Position numbers and translations under genes: made by a program. DNA of 41,505 nucleotides from JANNFX01 sp031380225 (GTDB taxonomy: Bacteria; Pseudomonadota; Alphaproteobacteria; Rhizobiales; Hyphomicrobiaceae), in assembly GCA_031380225.1 (NCBI GenBank), contig JANNFX010000045.1, forward strand, positions 1-41,505. Direction: 5' to 3'. Below are positions 40,380 through 41,505 of the stretch, piece by piece. How positions within the stretch are numbered: position 1 is the stretch's first letter; the number at the start of each line of letters is the position of its first letter. The notes below the pieces were generated by a model. It did no database searches and was not told the DNA's origin. It saw nothing but the letters and a program-made list of their open reading frames with translations.

Positions 40380-40640
40380 ATGTCCAAGGTCATCATCTAC
40401 ACGTCCGGGCACTGCCCGTATTGCCATCTGGCCAAGGAACTGCTGCGCACAAAAGGTGCGGCGTTCGACGAAATCGATGTCACTGGGCAACCGACGGCGC
40501 GTGAAGATTTGCGCGTCAAGGCCGGCGGTCGCTCTACAGTCCCGCAGATTTGGATTGGTGCCACACATGTTGGTGGCTGTGATGATTTGCATAGCCTTGA
40601 CCGCTCGGGCAAACTCGATACCCTGCTCAAGGCTGGCTGA
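40380..40640 (+). CDS. grxC: Glutaredoxin 3
   Basis: An 86-residue dithiol glutaredoxin with active site Cys12-Pro13-Tyr14-Cys15 and the glutathione-binding motifs STVPQIWIG (cis-Pro) and VGGCDDLHSLD. It reduces protein disulphides and mixed disulphides with glutathione in the cytoplasm. I take the ATG at 40380, giving the normal GrxC length; an in-frame ATG at 40323 would add 19 residues with no family match. It lies between comF and the amidase gene, whose start is 6 bp after its stop, so the last two are co-transcribed. Confidence 0.96.
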   Translation: MSKVIIYTSGHCPYCHLAKELLRTKGAAFDEIDVTGQPTAREDLRVKAGGRSTVPQIWIGATHVGGCDDLHSLDRSGKLDTLLKAG

Positions 40641-40646
40641 GGCTCA

Positions 40647-41492
40647 ATGTCGATGACGACTCCCACCTTTCGCGCCGCTGTCATTCAAATGTGTTCCGGC
40701 CGCGATATTGATCGCAACATGGCTGACGCCGAACACCTGATCCGTGCAGCCGCAGCGGGCGGTGCTCAATATATTCAAACGCCCGAAGTAACAACGCTGA
40801 TGGAACTGAGCCGTGAGCGTTTGCTGGCGGCAATAGAACCGGAAGACGGCAACCGCTGTCTGCCGGCATTCCAGACGCTGGCGAAAGAATTGAAAATCTG
40901 GCTTCATATCGGCTCGATGGCAGTTTTGGTGCCGTCAGGCCGGTTTGCAAATCGCTCGTATGTTTTGGCGCCCGATGGTGGCATCGCGGCCCGCTATGAC
41001 AAAATCCATATGTTCGACGTCGATTTGCCAAACGGCGAAAGTTATCGCGAAAGCGCCAACTACGAAGCTGGCGATCAAGCTGTGCTCGTTGATCTTCCGT
41101 GGGGCAAACTCGGTCTGACCATATGCTATGATTTACGCTTCCCGCAATTGCACCGCACCTTGGCCAAGGGTGGCGCGAGTTTCATTGCCAGTCCGGCGGC
41201 ATTCACGCGCGTAACGGGTGAGGCGCACTGGCACACCCTGCTCAGAGCGCGCGCCATAGAGAGCCAGTGCTTTGTTTTTGCTGCGGCCCAAGGTGGCCGT
41301 CACGAGCATGGCCGTGAAACCTTTGGTCACAGTTTAATCATTTCGCCCTGGGGGCAGACGCTCGCCGAAGGCGGCGTTGAGCCTGGCGTGTTTGCGGCTG
41401 ATATCGATCTCAAAGCGCTCGAAGACGCCCGCGCGCGCGTGCCGTCATTGAATCACGACCGTGAGTTCCGGTTGGTGACCGGCGGCAATTGA
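40647..41492 (+). CDS. Nit1-like carbon-nitrogen hydrolase (probable deaminated glutathione amidase)
   Basis: A 281-residue nitrilase-superfamily amidase with the catalytic triad Glu47 (TPEVTT), Lys119 (YDKIHMFDV) and Cys160 (LTICYDLRFP). The KIHMFDVD and CYDLRFP motifs place it with the Nit1/YbeM group, which repairs glutathione that aminotransferases have deaminated; omega-amidase (Nit2) is the alternative. GAGG precedes the ATG. It follows grxC after 6 bp, and this pairing fits a glutathione-linked role. The gene is complete; only 13 bp of the window follow. Confidence 0.92.
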   Translation: MSMTTPTFRAAVIQMCSGRDIDRNMADAEHLIRAAAAGGAQYIQTPEVTTLMELSRERLLAAIEPEDGNRCLPAFQTLAKELKIWLHIGSMAVLVPSGRFANRSYVLAPDGGIAARYDKIHMFDVDLPNGESYRESANYEAGDQAVLVDLPWGKLGLTICYDLRFPQLHRTLAKGGASFIASPAAFTRVTGEAHWHTLLRARAIESQCFVFAAAQGGRHEHGRETFGHSLIISPWGQTLAEGGVEPGVFAADIDLKALEDARARVPSLNHDREFRLVTGGN

Positions 41493-41505
41493 GGCGAGCT
41501 CATTT

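Overview
The window is GC-rich chromosomal DNA from an alphaproteobacterium. The evidence is the order of its housekeeping genes (mutS-glnD-murJ-trpS; hrcA-grpE beside rph; secA beside a parvulin and argJ; comF-grxC-nitrilase-like amidase), a PodJ-like polar protein, and sites matching the CtrA consensus TTAA-N7-TTAAC. I cannot place it securely below class; a Hyphomicrobiales-like or related lineage fits, but this is inference.

Region 1 (1-5.6 kb) is accessory. The window opens inside or at the edge of an IS91-family element made of a tyrosine recombinase followed by an HUH Y2 transposase. An 8-bp inverted repeat (5-12 and 2553-2560) suggests its ends. Next come a TolB-like/TPR protein, a small secreted barrel-like protein, and about 530 bp without a credible gene.

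Region 2 (5.6-12.9 kb) is centred on the cell envelope: gshB, a pal lipoprotein lying apart from any tol gene, accA, then three consecutive YafK/LdtF-like YkuD-fold proteins and a YqhA-family membrane protein. The three paralogues share the His/Cys active site but carry three different targeting signals: lipoprotein, N-terminal membrane anchor, and secreted with a Pro/Gln-rich tail. A perfect CtrA-type site precedes the first paralogue and a one-mismatch site precedes pal. A strongly folded 162-bp palindromic block sits just in front of the second paralogue.

Region 3 (12.9-18.4 kb) holds a 961-residue PodJ-like protein (coiled coil, one membrane segment, Sel1 repeats), a small secreted coiled-coil protein, and a CysNC (NodQ-like) fusion. 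In that fusion the APS kinase half looks intact, while the GTPase half has lost its nucleotide-binding motifs. This is the most unusual gene of the window.

Region 4 (18.4-41.5 kb) is core genome: mutT/tpm/argJ, a parvulin-type chaperone divergent from secA, the mutS-glnD-murJ-trpS unit, hrcA-grpE divergent from rph, actP with its DUF485 partner, a BioC/NDUFAF5-like methyltransferase divergent from comF, then grxC and a Nit1-like amidase. The window ends 13 bp after the amidase.

I found no tRNA, rRNA, CRISPR array or phage genes.
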